A DNA stretch of 55,621 nt from Eubacteriales bacterium (GTDB lineage Bacteria; Bacillota; Clostridia; UBA1381). The notes beneath the pieces are model-generated. The model made no database searches. It was not told where the DNA came from and saw only the letters and a list, made by a program, of their open reading frames with translations. The stretch is taken from positions 1-55,621 of the forward strand of contig JAHAZB010000035.1 of assembly GCA_018384175.1 (NCBI GenBank), given 5' to 3'. Of the stretch, positions 8,677 to 18,107 are shown one piece after another (within the stretch, counting starts at the first letter, position 1; every line of letters begins with the position of its first letter). The translations under genes and the position numbers were made by a program.

Positions 8677-10617
8677 ATGAGTAAAGCATACATCAAAATA
8701 ATTAAAATGCCGGTTAACGTAATAGAGAAGTCCAGCCCGTATCCCGATATGAGCGATACCAGATACTACTTTAAAGCCGGAGAGGGTTTGGAGAACGAAC
8801 TGTTTTTAGACAAGGGAACGGTTAAAAATATTTTCCCATATACTATGCAGGACATCTACTCGACAGAGCTTGTTAATAAGAAGGTAAAGACTGTTGTTCT
8901 TGAAAACAAGTACATAAAGGCTGTATTCTTACCCGAATACGGCGCAAGACTTATGTCTATTTATGACAAAACGAAGAAAAAGGATATAGTTTACAACAAC
9001 GATGCTATAAGAATTACGAACATAGCTCTCCGAAATGCATGGTTTGCGGGCGGTGTTGAGTGGAACAGCGGTATGCGTGGTCATACACCATTTACCTGCG
9101 ACAATGTTTTTTGCGAGATTATCGAGAACGGCGAAGAACCCGTTTTGAGATTTTATGAATGGGAAAGAATAAGAAAACAGTTTTTTGAGGTTTGTGCATA
9201 CCTTCCAAACGAAAGCAGACAGCTTTTTGTAAAGGTAAGACTCATCAACTGTAAGGACGAGGAAAACGAGGCTTATTGGTGGTCAAATATCGCTATTGAG
9301 GAAAAGCTCACCACAAGAGTTATAACCAACTGCGATGATACATATGCCCACAACTATAGCGGCGAAATCGTCAGAATTCCTGTTCCGTACAGAGGTCGTA
9401 CCGATATTACATATCCTACCCGAAACCAGGAAGCTGTTGACTATTTCTTCAAGACCTTTGATGACAGGCAGAGATTTGTAATGACTGCCGAGGATGACGG
9501 AAATGCTTTTTATCAGACATCCACAAACATCCTCAAAAGCAGAAAGGAATTTGTATGGGGTATGAATATGTCCTCATTCAACTGGCAAAGAGCTCTTGTT
9601 GGAACAAACAATGCATATCTTGAGGTTCAGGCAGGACTTGCAAATACGCAGATGGAATATCTGCCTATGCCTGCTAATGCTGAATGGGAATGGACAGAAG
9701 CCTATGGTATGACAACGGTAGATACCGAAAAGATTTTCTCTGACGACTGGACTGTTGCAAGAGAAGAAGGCGCAAGAGCAGTCGAAAGCGAATTAAATGA
9801 CGAGCAGCTTTTGAAGGCGGAGAATGAAATAAAGAAAATTTGTAAAAAGCAGGGTGAGCTTGTTCATAAGGGCTCAGCATGGGCAAGTCTTGAAAGCAAA
9901 ATCAATTACAGTAAGTGGTATGATATGTTTGCCCAGATTCCGCTTGAAGATGAACAAAAGCCGTGGCTTGAGCTTATTGAAACAGGAAAGTTTGTATGTC
10001 CTGACAAGGTAAGGGACAACCCAGCAGGATATATCTATGACAAAAAGCTTAAAGCTTTGCTCGAAAAGTGTACTGACAACTGGTACGCATATTTCCATCT
10101 TGGACTTATGTATTTTTATGAAGAAGATATTCAAAATGCAAAAGACGCATTTGAAAAATCACTGTCTATCAAGGAAAATCCGTGGGCATACTATGCACTC
10201 TCTCAGCTGTATATGGAGTGCAAAGATTATAAAACAGCACTGGCAAACATCAAAAAGGCATATAAATTCAATAAAAAAGATATTCGAATCCTTAAAGAGC
10301 TTTACAGATGTGCATCAGCAGCAGGCAAATCAGATGAATACATCAAGGTCTACGAAAAGCTACCCCAAAATATCAAGGATATTTCAAGAATCAAGCTTTG
10401 TCTTGCAGGAGCATATCTTGATATCGGTGATATAGATGCTTATGAAAAGCTTATGTCTATACCGTTCAGACTTTGCGATATTCGCGAGGGTGAAGCATCA
10501 GCAAGAACTGTCTGGAAAAAATATCTTGAGCTTAAGTATATGACTGATGAAATGTCCGAGCAGGAAAGAGAAAAAATCGTAGAAATGTACACTATTCCGC
10601 ACTGGATGGACTATTAA
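8677..10617 (+). CDS. DUF5107 domain protein with TPR repeats
   Basis: The 646-residue protein has two parts. The N-terminal ~330 residues match DUF5107, a galactose-mutarotase-like beta-sandwich: LPEYGARLMSIYDK, NAWFAGGVEWNSG and a later YWWSNIAIEE segment. The C-terminal part holds tetratricopeptide-type helices (WYAYFHLGLMYFYEED, PWAYYALSQLYMECKDY). Family members occur beside sugar-degradation genes in gut Firmicutes and Bacteroidetes; the reaction, if any, is not established. There is no signal peptide, so it is cytoplasmic. GGCGGAGG lies 8-12 bases before the ATG. It is monocistronic, divergent from the MBOAT operon. Recognition of a carbohydrate is inferred from the fold only. Confidence 0.85.
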   Translation: MSKAYIKIIKMPVNVIEKSSPYPDMSDTRYYFKAGEGLENELFLDKGTVKNIFPYTMQDIYSTELVNKKVKTVVLENKYIKAVFLPEYGARLMSIYDKTKKKDIVYNNDAIRITNIALRNAWFAGGVEWNSGMRGHTPFTCDNVFCEIIENGEEPVLRFYEWERIRKQFFEVCAYLPNESRQLFVKVRLINCKDEENEAYWWSNIAIEEKLTTRVITNCDDTYAHNYSGEIVRIPVPYRGRTDITYPTRNQEAVDYFFKTFDDRQRFVMTAEDDGNAFYQTSTNILKSRKEFVWGMNMSSFNWQRALVGTNNAYLEVQAGLANTQMEYLPMPANAEWEWTEAYGMTTVDTEKIFSDDWTVAREEGARAVESELNDEQLLKAENEIKKICKKQGELVHKGSAWASLESKINYSKWYDMFAQIPLEDEQKPWLELIETGKFVCPDKVRDNPAGYIYDKKLKALLEKCTDNWYAYFHLGLMYFYEEDIQNAKDAFEKSLSIKENPWAYYALSQLYMECKDYKTALANIKKAYKFNKKDIRILKELYRCASAAGKSDEYIKVYEKLPQNIKDISRIKLCLAGAYLDIGDIDAYEKLMSIPFRLCDIREGEASARTVWKKYLELKYMTDEMSEQEREKIVEMYTIPHWMDY

Positions 10618-10672
10618 GAATTCTTTTTGGAAAAGAAAATACTGATTTTAATAAATTTTTTATAAAAAAGTA

Positions 10673-10701
10673 TTGAAATTAGAAAAAAAATGTGATAATA
10701 T
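10673..10701 (+). promoter_or_regulatory. Promoter of rpsB-tsf
   Basis: TTGAAA (10673-10678), a 17-base spacer and TAATAT (10696-10701) fit a sigma-A promoter. Transcription would begin near 10708, producing a leader of about 110 bases before rpsB. Confidence 0.65.
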
Positions 10702-10723
10702 ATCTTGGTATGACATTACACAC

Positions 10724-10785
10724 ATTCTGGGATTGCGGCAGTGTTGCCTTATTATATAAGGTTCTGACTGCAAAATGAACAGAAT
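10724..10785 (+). promoter_or_regulatory. Structured rpsB mRNA leader, putative autoregulatory element
   Basis: Three nested inverted repeats stack into one long hairpin: ATTCTG/CAGAAT (10724-10729 with 10780-10785), GCAGT/ACTGC (10738-10742 with 10767-10771) and CCTTAT/ATAAGG (10747-10752 with 10756-10761). Internal loops separate the stems. The outer stem ends one base before a GGAGG, and a second identical GGAGGAAAACAAAA block precedes the rpsB ATG. Ribosomal protein leaders often bind their own product; S2 binding here is inference, and I do not recognise it as a described Firmicute leader family. Confidence 0.5.
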
Positions 10786-10818
10786 GGAGGAAAACAAAAA
10801 AACAAGGAGGAAAACAAA

Positions 10819-11562
10819 ATGTCAAACGTAATTTCTATGAAACAGCTTCTCGAAGCAGGCGTCCACTTCGGTCATCAGACCAGAAGATGGAACCCGAAAA
10901 TGGCGGAGTACATCTTCACCGAAAGGAACGGTATCTACATTATCGACCTTCAGAAGACTGTAAAAAAGGTTGAGGAAGCTTACTACTTCATCAAGGATGT
11001 AGCTGCAGAAGGTAAGACAATTCTTTTTGTAGGTACAAAGAGGCAGGCTCAGGATTCCATCAAGGAAGAGGCTGAGAGAGTTGGAATGCATTATGTAAAT
11101 GCAAGATGGCTCGGCGGTATGATGACAAACTTCAAGACAATTCAGAAGAGAATTGACCGCTTGGCTCAGATTAACAAGATGGAAGAAGAAGGCACATTCG
11201 ACCTTCTCCCTAAGAAGGAAGTTATCAAGCTTAAGGCTCAGAGAGACAAGCTTGAGAAGTACCTCGGCGGTATCAAAGAAATGAAGAAGCTTCCGGGCGC
11301 ACTTTTCGTTGTTGACCCAAGAAAAGAGAAGATTGCTATCGCAGAGGCTAAGAAGCTTGGTATCCCCGTTGTTGCTATCGTTGATACTAACTGTGATCCG
11401 GATGAGGTTGATTATGTAATCCCCGGTAACGATGATGCTATCCGCGCTGTTAAGCTTATCGCTTCAACAATGTCTAACGCAATCATCGAAGGCAGACAGG
11501 GTGTTGATGCAGTTGCTGCTGATGCTGAGGCTGAAGAAGCTGCTGAAACAGTTGAGGAATAA
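10819..11562 (+). CDS. rpsB: 30S ribosomal protein S2
   Basis: The 247-residue protein is a full-length S2 of the small ribosomal subunit. Recognisable family blocks include [18 protein letters not shown] at the N-terminus, [20 protein letters not shown] and the [14 protein letters not shown] region near residue 190. The C-terminus is a short acidic alanine/glutamate tail. GGAGG sits 8 bases before the ATG. It is followed 23 bases later by tsf, the universal bacterial pairing. The leader upstream may allow S2 feedback on both genes. Confidence 0.98.
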   Translation: MSNVISMKQLLEAGVHFGHQTRRWNPKMAEYIFTERNGIYIIDLQKTVKKVEEAYYFIKDVAAEGKTILFVGTKRQAQDSIKEEAERVGMHYVNARWLGGMMTNFKTIQKRIDRLAQINKMEEEGTFDLLPKKEVIKLKAQRDKLEKYLGGIKEMKKLPGALFVVDPRKEKIAIAEAKKLGIPVVAIVDTNCDPDEVDYVIPGNDDAIRAVKLIASTMSNAIIEGRQGVDAVAADAEAEEAAETVEE

Positions 11563-11585
11563 TTCTTACAAGGAGGATATACAAA

Positions 11586-12488
11586 ATGGCATTTTCCGCA
11601 CAAGACGTTAAAACATTAAGAGAAATGACCGGCTGTGGTATGATGGACTGTAAAAAGGCTCTTACCGAAACAGACGGTGATATGGATAAAGCAGTAGAGT
11701 TCCTTAGAGAAAAGGGCTTGGCTACTGCAGCTAAGAAGGCTGGCAGAATCGCTTCTGAGGGTATCGTTAAATCTTACATCGACGGCAAGGTTGGCGTACT
11801 TGTAGAAGTAAACTCAGAAACAGACTTCGTTGCAAAGAACGACGAGTTCCTTGATTTCGTTGCTAATGTAGCAAAGACAGTTGCAGCTAACAATCCTGCA
11901 GATGTTGAAGCTTTGAAGGCACTCCCCATGGTTGGCGGCGAAGGCACAGTAGGCGACGAGCTTACAGCTAAGATTGCAAAAATCGGCGAAAATATGAACA
12001 TCAGACGTTTCGAGAGAATCGAAACAACAGGCGTTGTTGTAGATTACATCCACGCTGCAGGTAAGATTGGTGTTCTTGTTGAGGCTGACTCTGAAGATAA
12101 TGATGCTACAAGAGAGTGCCTTAGAAACGTTGCAATGCAGGTTGCAGCTCTTAATCCTAAGTACCTCTCAAGTGCTGATATTCCTGACGATTACAAAGAG
12201 CATGAGAAGAACATTCTTATCGCTCAGCTCCAGAACGATCCGAAAAATGCAAACAAGCCTGCTAACATCATCGAGAAGATGATTGAAGGCCGTCTTGCAA
12301 AGGAGTTCAAAGAGGTTTGTCTCTTAGAGCAGGAATACGTTAAGGCTGAGAACAAGGAAAGTGTTGCTAAGTACGTTGCAAGCGTTGGCAACATCACTCT
12401 CAAGCAGTTCGCTCGTTTCGAGACAGGCGAAGGTCTTGAGAAGAAGGAAGATAACTTCGCTGATGAAGTTGCTTCAATGGTTAAATAA
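11586..12488 (+). CDS. tsf: Translation elongation factor Ts
   Basis: EF-Ts (300 residues) exchanges GDP for GTP on EF-Tu. The N-terminal UBA-like domain has LREMTGCGMMDCKKAL, and the core motif SETDFVAKNDEF (about residues 77-88) contacts EF-Tu. The length is typical for Firmicutes with the full core domain, and the C-terminal helix module (LLEQEYVKAENKES) is present. AGGAGG lies 7-8 bases upstream of the ATG. It is co-transcribed with rpsB and ends at the terminator 12502-12531. Confidence 0.98.
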   Translation: MAFSAQDVKTLREMTGCGMMDCKKALTETDGDMDKAVEFLREKGLATAAKKAGRIASEGIVKSYIDGKVGVLVEVNSETDFVAKNDEFLDFVANVAKTVAANNPADVEALKALPMVGGEGTVGDELTAKIAKIGENMNIRRFERIETTGVVVDYIHAAGKIGVLVEADSEDNDATRECLRNVAMQVAALNPKYLSSADIPDDYKEHEKNILIAQLQNDPKNANKPANIIEKMIEGRLAKEFKEVCLLEQEYVKAENKESVAKYVASVGNITLKQFARFETGEGLEKKEDNFADEVASMVK

Positions 12489-12501
12489 GTTAAATAACTC
12501 A

Positions 12502-12531
12502 AAAAGCTACCTTATAACTAAGGTAGCTTTT
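12502..12531 (+). terminator. Terminator of rpsB-tsf
   Basis: A 13-bp perfect inverted repeat, AAAAGCTACCTTA with loop TAAC, ends in a TTTTCTTCTGTTT tract. It lies 13 bases after the tsf stop codon. Confidence 0.85.
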
Positions 12532-12540
12532 CTTCTGTTT

Positions 12541-13002
12541 GGCTCCCTCTGACGAGGGAGCTGTCGAGCCTAAACGATACTGAGGGAGAGATTACACAGA
12601 TTCTTTAACCATTCTATCTATAAACTCACATACACCATAAAAATTCTTATCCACATCAATATTACATACGCGAAAAACTCTCAAGTTCATTTTTTACAAT
12701 TCTTTTGTTCTTATAGCATCTTTTTCAATCTGTTCAGCGGTATAATGTCCTCCACCATCAAGCTCAATTACCAATCTTGGCTTTGCGCAATAAAAATCAA
12801 CTATGTAATTACCTATTGCCTTTTGTCTTTGTAATCTTATTGGATAGTGCCTTAAAAACTCATACCACAGTTTTCTCTCCCACGGAGTTATATTCTTACG
12901 AAGTTCCTTTGCAAAGGGTATATTTTCTCTGTTGTAAGGTTTCATTTTCTCTCCCTCCGTCTTTGCTATACGCAAAAACACCTCCCTCTATCTGAGGGAG
13001 GC
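12541..13002. mobile_element. Inverted-repeat-bounded element carrying a DUF559 gene
   Basis: Two ~50-bp arms in opposite orientation bound this 460-bp unit. The left arm (12541-12590) begins GGCTCCCTCTGACGAGGGAG and ends CTGAGGGAGAG. The right arm (12949-13002), read on the minus strand, begins GCCTCCCTCAGATAGAGGGA and ends GGAGGGAGAG. The inner end of the right arm supplies the ribosome binding site of the enclosed DUF559 gene. A related pair of arms with almost nothing between them occurs at 41797-41935. The unit lies between the convergent tsf and ntpD genes. Mobility is inferred from the multicopy pattern; no target-site duplication is evident. Confidence 0.6.
12592..12945 (-). pseudogene. 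DUF559 (Vsr/PD-(D/E)XK-like) endonuclease, nonsense-interrupted
   Basis: The start is ATG 12945 (MKPYNRENIPFAKELRKN) behind GGAGGGAGAG. NITPWERKLWYEFLR, RLQRQKAIGNYIVDFYC and LVIELDGGGHY are the DUF559 core, a PD-(D/E)XK-type fold with IVDF and IELDG as probable metal-site strands. The frame stops at TAA 12694-12696 after RTKEL. The same frame then continues with the normal family C-terminus, KMNLRVFRVCNIDVDKNFYG and VCEFIDRMV, to a second stop at 12592. One codon has therefore probably mutated to a stop, removing the last strand and helix. No frameshift is needed. The product is likely inactive unless read through. No partner methylase is nearby. Confidence 0.75.
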
Positions 13003-13007
13003 TTACT

Positions 13008-13661
13008 CTACTTACTTGCTTCTATTCGTTCGGCAACCATCATATCCTTAATCTTCATAAGTCTGGTTATATTTGAACGTTCCGACTCGTCGAGCTTCAT
13101 TGTAATGTATTTAATGGTATCCTGATAATCGGGTATCATAACATATTCAAGCGCATTAACTCTACGTCTTGTACGTTCAATTTCACCTGCAAGCATACCT
13201 GCCGCTTTTTCAAGCTCAGCAAGCTTTAGCATATCAGCTGACACATCGGACAGCGCAGAAATGGCATCGTCCAAATCTCCGCCGGTATATGCATAGCCGT
13301 AGGAGAACATATCCCCTTCCGCCGTTGCTCTTGTGGTTGTCTTGAATACAGGAATATCCACACTCATTATATTTCTTTCTCCGACCTCTAAGGTTACCTC
13401 CTGTTTTGGAAGCAACAGAGCGGAGTCTATAACCTCACGTTGCAAAACCGAGCCCGCAATAGCAAAGCTTTGGTTTGCCGCCTTAAGTTTTTTCTCGGTA
13501 TTTTCACGCAAAACCTTTGCCTCACGCACAATATCAAGAAACTGTCTCATAAGCTCATCACGCTTATCCTTCAAAAGCTTATGACCGCGAAGTGCAACAG
13601 CAAGGCTTTTTTTGAGCCGTGTAAGCTCCATTCTGGTCGGATTTACATTTAGCTGTGCCAT
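13008..13661 (-). CDS. ntpD: V-type ATPase subunit D
   Basis: This is the 217-residue central rotor shaft of the V-type ATPase, running through the A3B3 head. The start NVNPTRMELTRLKKSLAVA and the following long helix (HKLLKDKRDELMRQF) are family hallmarks. The C-terminal coiled coil (TRRRVNALEYVMIPDYQDTI) pairs with the N-terminal helix. It is the last gene of the operon, 27 bases after ntpB, with an AGGAGAAAAG-type ribosome binding site. The DUF559 repeat element begins 5 bases past its stop, so that element's arm may now serve as 3' boundary. Confidence 0.96.
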   Translation of the reverse strand: MAQLNVNPTRMELTRLKKSLAVALRGHKLLKDKRDELMRQFLDIVREAKVLRENTEKKLKAANQSFAIAGSVLQREVIDSALLLPKQEVTLEVGERNIMSVDIPVFKTTTRATAEGDMFSYGYAYTGGDLDDAISALSDVSADMLKLAELEKAAGMLAGEIERTRRRVNALEYVMIPDYQDTIKYITMKLDESERSNITRLMKIKDMMVAERIEASK

Positions 13662-13688
13662 ATCTTTTCTCCTTTCTTACAGTACATT

Positions 13689-15059
13689 TTACTTACCATA
13701 ATAGAGATCAAGATATTCGTCTTTGATTCTTTTCAATTCACTTCTTGGCAAAATTGACAACAGCTTCCAGCCGATTTCGAGTGTTTCTTCAATAGTTCTG
13801 TTTGTTGTATATCCCTGTGAAACATACTGTTTTTCAAATTCATCAGCAAACTTTGCATAGAGCTTGTCAACATCAGAAAGTGCCGCTTCACCAAGAATTA
13901 CCATAAGTTCCTTAGCTTCTTTACCACGTGCATATGCCGCAAAAAGCTGGTTCATAGTATTTGCATGGTCTTCTCTTGTCTTACCCTTACCTATACCCTT
14001 ATCCTTAAGTCTCGAAAGACTCGGAAGAACATCAATAGGCGGTGCAATATTCTTTCTGTAAAGCTCACGGGAGAGGATAATCTGACCCTCTGTAATATAA
14101 CCTGTAAGGTCAGGAATCGGGTGAGTCTTATCATCCTCAGGCATGGAGAGGATAGGAATAAGAGTGATTGAACCGTCCTTACCCTTAAGTCTTCCTGCAC
14201 GCTCATAAAGAGTTGCAAGGTCGGTGTACATATAACCTGGGTATCCACGTCTGCCCGGTACTTCCTTTCTTGCCGCCGAAACCTCACGAAGCGCATCGGC
14301 ATAGTTAGTAATATCTGTCATAATAACCAAAACGTGCATACCACACTCAAATGCAAGATATTCAGCCGCAGTAAGTGCCATACGCGGCGTTGCAATACGT
14401 TCAATTGCAGGGTCATTTGCAAGATTTATAAAGAGAACCGTTCTCTCCATAGCACCTGTCTTCTTAAAGTCCTCAACGAAGAAGTTAGCTTCCTCGAATG
14501 TGATACCTATAGCCGCAAATACAACGGCAAATTTCTCGTTAGTACCACGAACCTTAGCCTGTCTTGCAATCTGTGCCGCAAGGTTTGCATGTGGCAGACC
14601 GCTACCAGAGAAAATCGGAAGCTTTTGTCCTCTTACAAGAGTATTCAGTCCGTCAATCGCACTTACACCCGTCTGTATAAACTCCTCAGGATAGTTTCTT
14701 GCTGCAGGATTCATCGGTGTTCCGTTGATATCAGCACGTTTTTCGGGGATTATTTCAGGCTTGCCGTCTTTGGGATGACCAAGACCGTCAAATACTCTGC
14801 CGAGCATTGCCTCAGACACGCCAAGCTCAATTCCGTGTCCTAAAAATCTTACTTTTGAGTCGGACAGATTGATGCCCGCACTACTTTCAAAAAGCTGTAC
14901 AAGTGCATCAGAGCCGTTTACCTCCAAAACCTTGCAACGACGGCGCTCACCGCTTGCAAGCTCAATTTCACCAAGCTCGTTATAGGTAACACCGCTGACA
15001 TTTTTAATCAGCATAAGAGGGCCTGCAACCTCCTGTATGGTTCTGTATTCCTTAGGCAT
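13689..15059 (-). CDS. ntpB: V-type ATPase subunit B
   Basis: The 456-residue non-catalytic head subunit alternates with NtpA in the A3B3 ring. It carries the [19 protein letters not shown] region in place of a canonical P-loop, the [22 protein letters not shown] block, and [11 protein letters not shown] near residue 365. These are typical of bacterial and archaeal B subunits and distinguish it from F1 beta. Its start codon overlaps the last base of the ntpA stop codon, implying translational coupling and 1:1 expression with the catalytic subunit. Confidence 0.97.
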   Translation of the reverse strand: MPKEYRTIQEVAGPLMLIKNVSGVTYNELGEIELASGERRRCKVLEVNGSDALVQLFESSAGINLSDSKVRFLGHGIELGVSEAMLGRVFDGLGHPKDGKPEIIPEKRADINGTPMNPAARNYPEEFIQTGVSAIDGLNTLVRGQKLPIFSGSGLPHANLAAQIARQAKVRGTNEKFAVVFAAIGITFEEANFFVEDFKKTGAMERTVLFINLANDPAIERIATPRMALTAAEYLAFECGMHVLVIMTDITNYADALREVSAARKEVPGRRGYPGYMYTDLATLYERAGRLKGKDGSITLIPILSMPEDDKTHPIPDLTGYITEGQIILSRELYRKNIAPPIDVLPSLSRLKDKGIGKGKTREDHANTMNQLFAAYARGKEAKELMVILGEAALSDVDKLYAKFADEFEKQYVSQGYTTNRTIEETLEIGWKLLSILPRSELKRIKDEYLDLYYGK

Positions 15060-16828
15060 TATTTCTCCTCCCTCTTTATAGCGTCTATTTCTGATGAAAG
15101 CTCAGTTAAAATTGCATCATATTCAGCCGCAACCTTATTTTCTTCCACATACTTAATACGTCCTATTCGCTCACGGGCTGGGATTGAAACAAGCTTGTTT
15201 ATGCTTGCTCCATCTTTTAGTGCCGCTTCTGTCATATCATAGAACTTAAGCAAGAGTCTCATCATTACACATTGTTTTTCAAGCGAAGCGTAAGTATCAA
15301 CCTCGTGGAATGCGTCCTGATGCAAGTAGTCCTCACGAATTGACCTCGCAACCTCAAGCTTGAGTCTATCAGATGCAACAAGTGCATCCATACCTACAAG
15401 CTTAACAATTTCGTCAAGCTCTGCCTCATCCTGCAAGAGTGCCATAATTCTGTTTCTCTGCGGCATCCAGTCAGGCGATACGTTATCAGAATACCATTTC
15501 TCCATCATATCAAGATAGAGAGAATAGCTCTTAAGCCAGTTAATAGCAGGAAAATGTCTGCGGTAAGCAAGTGAAGAGTCAAGTCCCCAGAAAACCTTAA
15601 CAATTCTAAGTGTTGCCTGAGATACAGGCTCGGAAATATCGCCGCCCTGTGGTGATACCGCACCTACGATACTAAGTGCACCCACTCTTCCGTCGCTACC
15701 TTTAGACACAACACGTCCTGCTCTTTCGTAAAAGCCTGCTAAGCGGCTTGCAAGATATGCAGGATATCCTTCTTCACCCGGCATTTCCTCCAGTCTTCCG
15801 CTCATTTCACGAAGAGCCTCTGCCCAACGTGATGTGGAGTCTGCAAGAAGAACTACCGAATAGCCCATATCACGAAAATATTCCGCAATAGTAATACCTG
15901 TGTAAATACTTGCCTCACGTGCCGCAACCGGCATATCTGAGGTGTTAGCAATAAGAACAGTTCTCTCCATAAGTGTCTTGCCTGTTCTCGGGTCTTTGAT
16001 TTCAGGGAATTCGTTAAGAACATCGGTCATTTCGTTACCACGTTCTCCACAGCCGATATATACAACTATGTCCGCATCTGCCCATTTAGCAAGCTGATGC
16101 TGTACCACCGTTTTACCGCTGCCGAAAGGTCCCGGAACTGTTCCGACACCACCCTTTGCAATCGGGAAAAGTGTATCTATTACTCTCTGACCGGTAACAA
16201 GAGGTACGTCAGGAGAAAGCTTTTCCTTGTACGGTCTGCCAACACGAACAGGCCATTTTTGCATAAGCTTTACTTCATATATTTCGCCCTTGTCTGTCTT
16301 AATCTTACCAACCACCTCGTCAACTGTGTAGCTGCCACTGTTAAGCTCTATAAGCTCACCGTTCACATCAGGTGGTACCATTATTTTATGCGATACAACG
16401 TCTGTTTCCTGAACAGTACCCAAAACGTCGCCGCCCTCTACTCTGCCAAGTTTCGCCGTCGGCACAAAGTCCCATTTCTTCTCTCTGCTAAGAGCCGGAA
16501 CATCGACACCACGCTCTAAGTTAGTGCCTGCCTTTTCCATAATAGCGTCAAGAGGTCTTTGAATACCGTCGTAAATGCTCTTTATAAGACCGGGGCCAAG
16601 CTCAACCGAAAGAGGTGCACCTGTTGAGATTACCTCCTCACCGGGACCCATACCCGATGTTTCTTCATAAACCTGAATTGATGCGTCCTCGCCGTGCATT
16701 TCGATAATCTCGCCAACAAGACCGAGCTTACTTACACGGACAACGTCATACATATTCGCATCGCGCATACCGCCTGCAATTACAAGGGGGCCCGATACCT
16801 TTTTGATTATTCCGCTTTTATCAGCCAT
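15059..16828 (-). CDS. ntpA: V-type ATPase catalytic subunit A
   Basis: The 589-residue catalytic subunit hydrolyses or makes ATP in the A3B3 head. [11 protein letters not shown] (about residue 232) is the P-loop, and [11 protein letters not shown] contains the catalytic-site glutamate. The long non-homologous insert (about residues 110-190) separates V-type A from F1 beta. The [20 protein letters not shown] and [17 protein letters not shown] blocks are canonical. It lies 18 bases after the small rotor subunit gene. The direction (ATP-driven pump or synthase) cannot be read from this chain alone. Confidence 0.98.
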   Translation of the reverse strand: MADKSGIIKKVSGPLVIAGGMRDANMYDVVRVSKLGLVGEIIEMHGEDASIQVYEETSGMGPGEEVISTGAPLSVELGPGLIKSIYDGIQRPLDAIMEKAGTNLERGVDVPALSREKKWDFVPTAKLGRVEGGDVLGTVQETDVVSHKIMVPPDVNGELIELNSGSYTVDEVVGKIKTDKGEIYEVKLMQKWPVRVGRPYKEKLSPDVPLVTGQRVIDTLFPIAKGGVGTVPGPFGSGKTVVQHQLAKWADADIVVYIGCGERGNEMTDVLNEFPEIKDPRTGKTLMERTVLIANTSDMPVAAREASIYTGITIAEYFRDMGYSVVLLADSTSRWAEALREMSGRLEEMPGEEGYPAYLASRLAGFYERAGRVVSKGSDGRVGALSIVGAVSPQGGDISEPVSQATLRIVKVFWGLDSSLAYRRHFPAINWLKSYSLYLDMMEKWYSDNVSPDWMPQRNRIMALLQDEAELDEIVKLVGMDALVASDRLKLEVARSIREDYLHQDAFHEVDTYASLEKQCVMMRLLLKFYDMTEAALKDGASINKLVSIPARERIGRIKYVEENKVAAEYDAILTELSSEIDAIKREEK

Positions 16829-16846
16829 CGTAATTATCCTTTCAGT

Positions 16847-17176
16847 TTATTCTTCATTGAATATAATATCAGAGCCAACCGCCTGTTCTACATATCGTTT
16901 AAGCGCCGCTCTGCCCATACCGAGATTTTCTCTCACACTCGGTATCGCAATTATTGCCGGAAGTTGCTTTTCACGGTATAAATCCTGTTCCTCCTGCATT
17001 TGACTTAAATACTGCTCGGTTACGTAGATTATACCATAGCCGCCCTCTGCAAGACGTGTAAGACTATCCTTTGCTTCGTCTATACCTTCCACCGGATATA
17101 TGTTAAGTCCGAGTGCTGAAAAGCCGCATATGCTGTCGTAATCACCAATAACACCGATTTTATACATACATATCAC
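16847..17176 (-). CDS. ntpG: V-type ATPase subunit F (NtpG type)
   Basis: The 109-residue protein is the small globular subunit that sits on the central shaft with subunit D. MYKIGVIGDYDSICGFSALG is the standard N-terminal Rossmann-like strand and loop; YGIIYVTEQYL is the second conserved strand. It corresponds to subunit F of Thermus and NtpG of E. hirae. The first ATG, followed by MYK at residue 4, overlaps the 3' end of ntpC, so the true start may be the second ATG at 17167. Position between ntpC and ntpA matches the standard operon order. Confidence 0.93.
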   Translation of the reverse strand: MICMYKIGVIGDYDSICGFSALGLNIYPVEGIDEAKDSLTRLAEGGYGIIYVTEQYLSQMQEEQDLYREKQLPAIIAIPSVRENLGMGRAALKRYVEQAVGSDIIFNEE

Positions 17177-18107
17177 GCTGCCTTTCCCTTATTACTTCCT
17201 CTCCTACACCATTTTCCTTACAGGAAAGAATTATTCGTACTGCTTGAACCTCAAAGCTTTTTCCTATTAAAAATGCCATAATCGGACGGAAGCTCAGACA
17301 CTCCGCCTTTGCGCCCTTTACATATGCCAGACGTTTGTTATCACACCAACGCTCAAAGCTGCCTAAGGAGGTTACATCAGCATTATCAAATACTGATGTT
17401 ATAATGTCCTTAACCGCATCGACATCTGCAGCCTCGACAAGTCTTGTGTATAAGCTGTCATCAGGCACAAGTGCATTCTTTGTAAATTCCTTTGACTTAG
17501 CCGATTTTTTACATCGCCATGCAGTCTTCATATTATTAAGCTTTACCATAAGCTCAGCCCAACCGATTATAAATTCATCCTTTTCGGTCTTTGCACGTTT
17601 TAATAAAGCAAGCTGCTGTGCTTTGTCCACATAGACCTCCATTAACTGTCCGTCCATAGTGGTTGTCAGAATTTTGTATGCTTCCTCTGCAACATCTGCC
17701 ATAAACGCAGGAAGTACAGAAAAATCACCATCCGTCAGACTATCGGAAATCTCCTGAGGCTCAACTGCCGACGGCGTTAATACCATCTTGGTCCAGTCAG
17801 CCTTTGCCAGCTTTGATTTTAATATTGTTTTTAAGTTATGGAAATCATTTTCCCAGAGCAAAAGGTCTATAGGTGTCTGTTCATCACAGACTTCATATGC
17901 CGCATCCCATGCTCTTTTAAGTTCATTTTTTGTAAGCTCGTCAACCGTATCGCCTGTCCAGCCTCGGTCGGTCAGAATTCGTCTTGAAGCCGCCATATCC
18001 TCCGCTGCTATCAAAGCTTCGATATCGGTACGAGTCAGCATTTTATTTTCAATCGTTTTGATATATGCCACGGCATATGCGTACTCAACATCCTTCAAGT
18101 AATTCAC
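17160..18107 (-). CDS. ntpC: V-type ATPase subunit C (AC39-like)
   Basis: The 315-residue all-helical protein couples the central rotor to the membrane ring. The N-terminal DVEYAYAVAYIKTIENKMLT and LLLWENDFHNLKTILKSKL blocks are recognisable as V-ATPase C/AC39. The C-terminal half ends RIILSCKENGVGEEVIRERQR, the family's final helix. It overlaps ntpE by 4 bases and ntpG by 17 bases (7 if ntpG starts at 17167). AAGGAG-like sequence precedes the ATG within ntpE. Confidence 0.93.
   Translation of the reverse strand: MNYLKDVEYAYAVAYIKTIENKMLTRTDIEALIAAEDMAASRRILTDRGWTGDTVDELTKNELKRAWDAAYEVCDEQTPIDLLLWENDFHNLKTILKSKLAKADWTKMVLTPSAVEPQEISDSLTDGDFSVLPAFMADVAEEAYKILTTTMDGQLMEVYVDKAQQLALLKRAKTEKDEFIIGWAELMVKLNNMKTAWRCKKSAKSKEFTKNALVPDDSLYTRLVEAADVDAVKDIITSVFDNADVTSLGSFERWCDNKRLAYVKGAKAECLSFRPIMAFLIGKSFEVQAVRIILSCKENGVGEEVIRERQRDMYV

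Noticed and set aside
14334-14843. 169-aa plus-strand ORF opposite ntpB (and 140-aa ORF 16097-16519 opposite ntpA)
   Set aside because: They lie wholly antisense to well-conserved V-ATPase genes, lack ribosome binding sites and have composition typical of shadow frames.
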